A stretch of DNA of 64,000 nt from Deltaproteobacteria bacterium (GTDB lineage Bacteria > Desulfobacterota > Syntrophobacteria > Syntrophobacterales > Syntrophobacteraceae), in NCBI GenBank assembly GCA_021777755.1, contig JAJYDE010000009.1, positions 51,026-115,025 of the forward strand, given 5' to 3'. Position numbers and translations under genes: made by a program. This document shows positions 63,987 to 64,000 of this stretch, piece after piece. Every line of letters begins with the position of its first letter. The first letter of the stretch is position 1. The notes beneath the pieces are model-generated. The model searched no databases and was not told the DNA's origin. It was given only the letters and a program-made list of their open reading frames with translations.

Positions 63987-64000
63987 TTCAACTCTCCTTC

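Overview
The window is about 64 kb of GC-rich bacterial DNA with tightly packed operons. The gene content points to an anaerobic, respiratory or syntrophic deltaproteobacterium (Desulfobacterota, Syntrophobacter-like). It has a metF-metV-mvhD-hdrA methylene-tetrahydrofolate reductase cluster, a six-gene membrane complex related to energy-converting hydrogenases, a beta-oxidation operon, Tex, FmdB-type zinc ribbons and many PAS-containing two-component proteins. The taxon is inferred from gene content only. I saw no rRNA, tRNA, CRISPR array, integrase or insertion sequence.

Layout. 0-2.5 kb: polyamine genes (aguB end, speH with a long leader) and a response-regulator diguanylate cyclase. 2.6-6.8 kb: nadK, a MoxR/VWA pair and a DUF523-DUF1722 protein. 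7-10 kb: a large secreted S53 peptidase with six C-terminal Cys repeats. 10.5-19.2 kb: a DUF2251 protein, then a seven-gene minus-strand operon led by a fused DNA-binding/PTS-EIIA protein and encoding a Hyf-like complex whose large subunit lacks the NiFe-binding cysteine pairs. 19.7-22 kb: tex. 22-24.7 kb: a tandem array of six paralogous secreted mini-proteins in four promoter-to-terminator units. 24.8-30.3 kb: fmdB and a signalling block (sigma-54 activator, two histidine kinases, CheY-like protein). 30.4-36.4 kb: the metF2-hdrA-mvhD-metV-metF operon. 36.9-45.9 kb: envelope and protein stress genes (lipoprotein, pspA-pspAA, htpG, a histidine kinase, pspAB-htpX). 46-51.7 kb: pirin, thiolase, SDR, acyl-CoA dehydrogenase, flavodoxin-like reductase and a Fur-family regulator. 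52-56 kb: mnmG and two oligopeptide ABC ATPases. 56.5-64 kb: a small putative lipoprotein, a glycoside hydrolase-glycosyltransferase fusion behind a sigma-54 promoter, an acyl-CoA ligase, a DUF434 protein, and two tandem Uma2-like genes, one broken by an in-frame stop.

How the genes work together. The metF/hdrA operon can link C1 (Wood-Ljungdahl) reduction to flavin- and iron-sulfur-based electron transfer. The Hyf-like complex probably couples electron flow to ion translocation without being a hydrogenase. The fatty acyl-CoA ligase and beta-oxidation genes fit fatty-acid metabolism. The most novel element is the six-copy mini-protein array at 22.0-24.7 kb. Its promoters, leader hairpins, CDSs and terminators are all conserved between units, and I cannot assign it to a known family.
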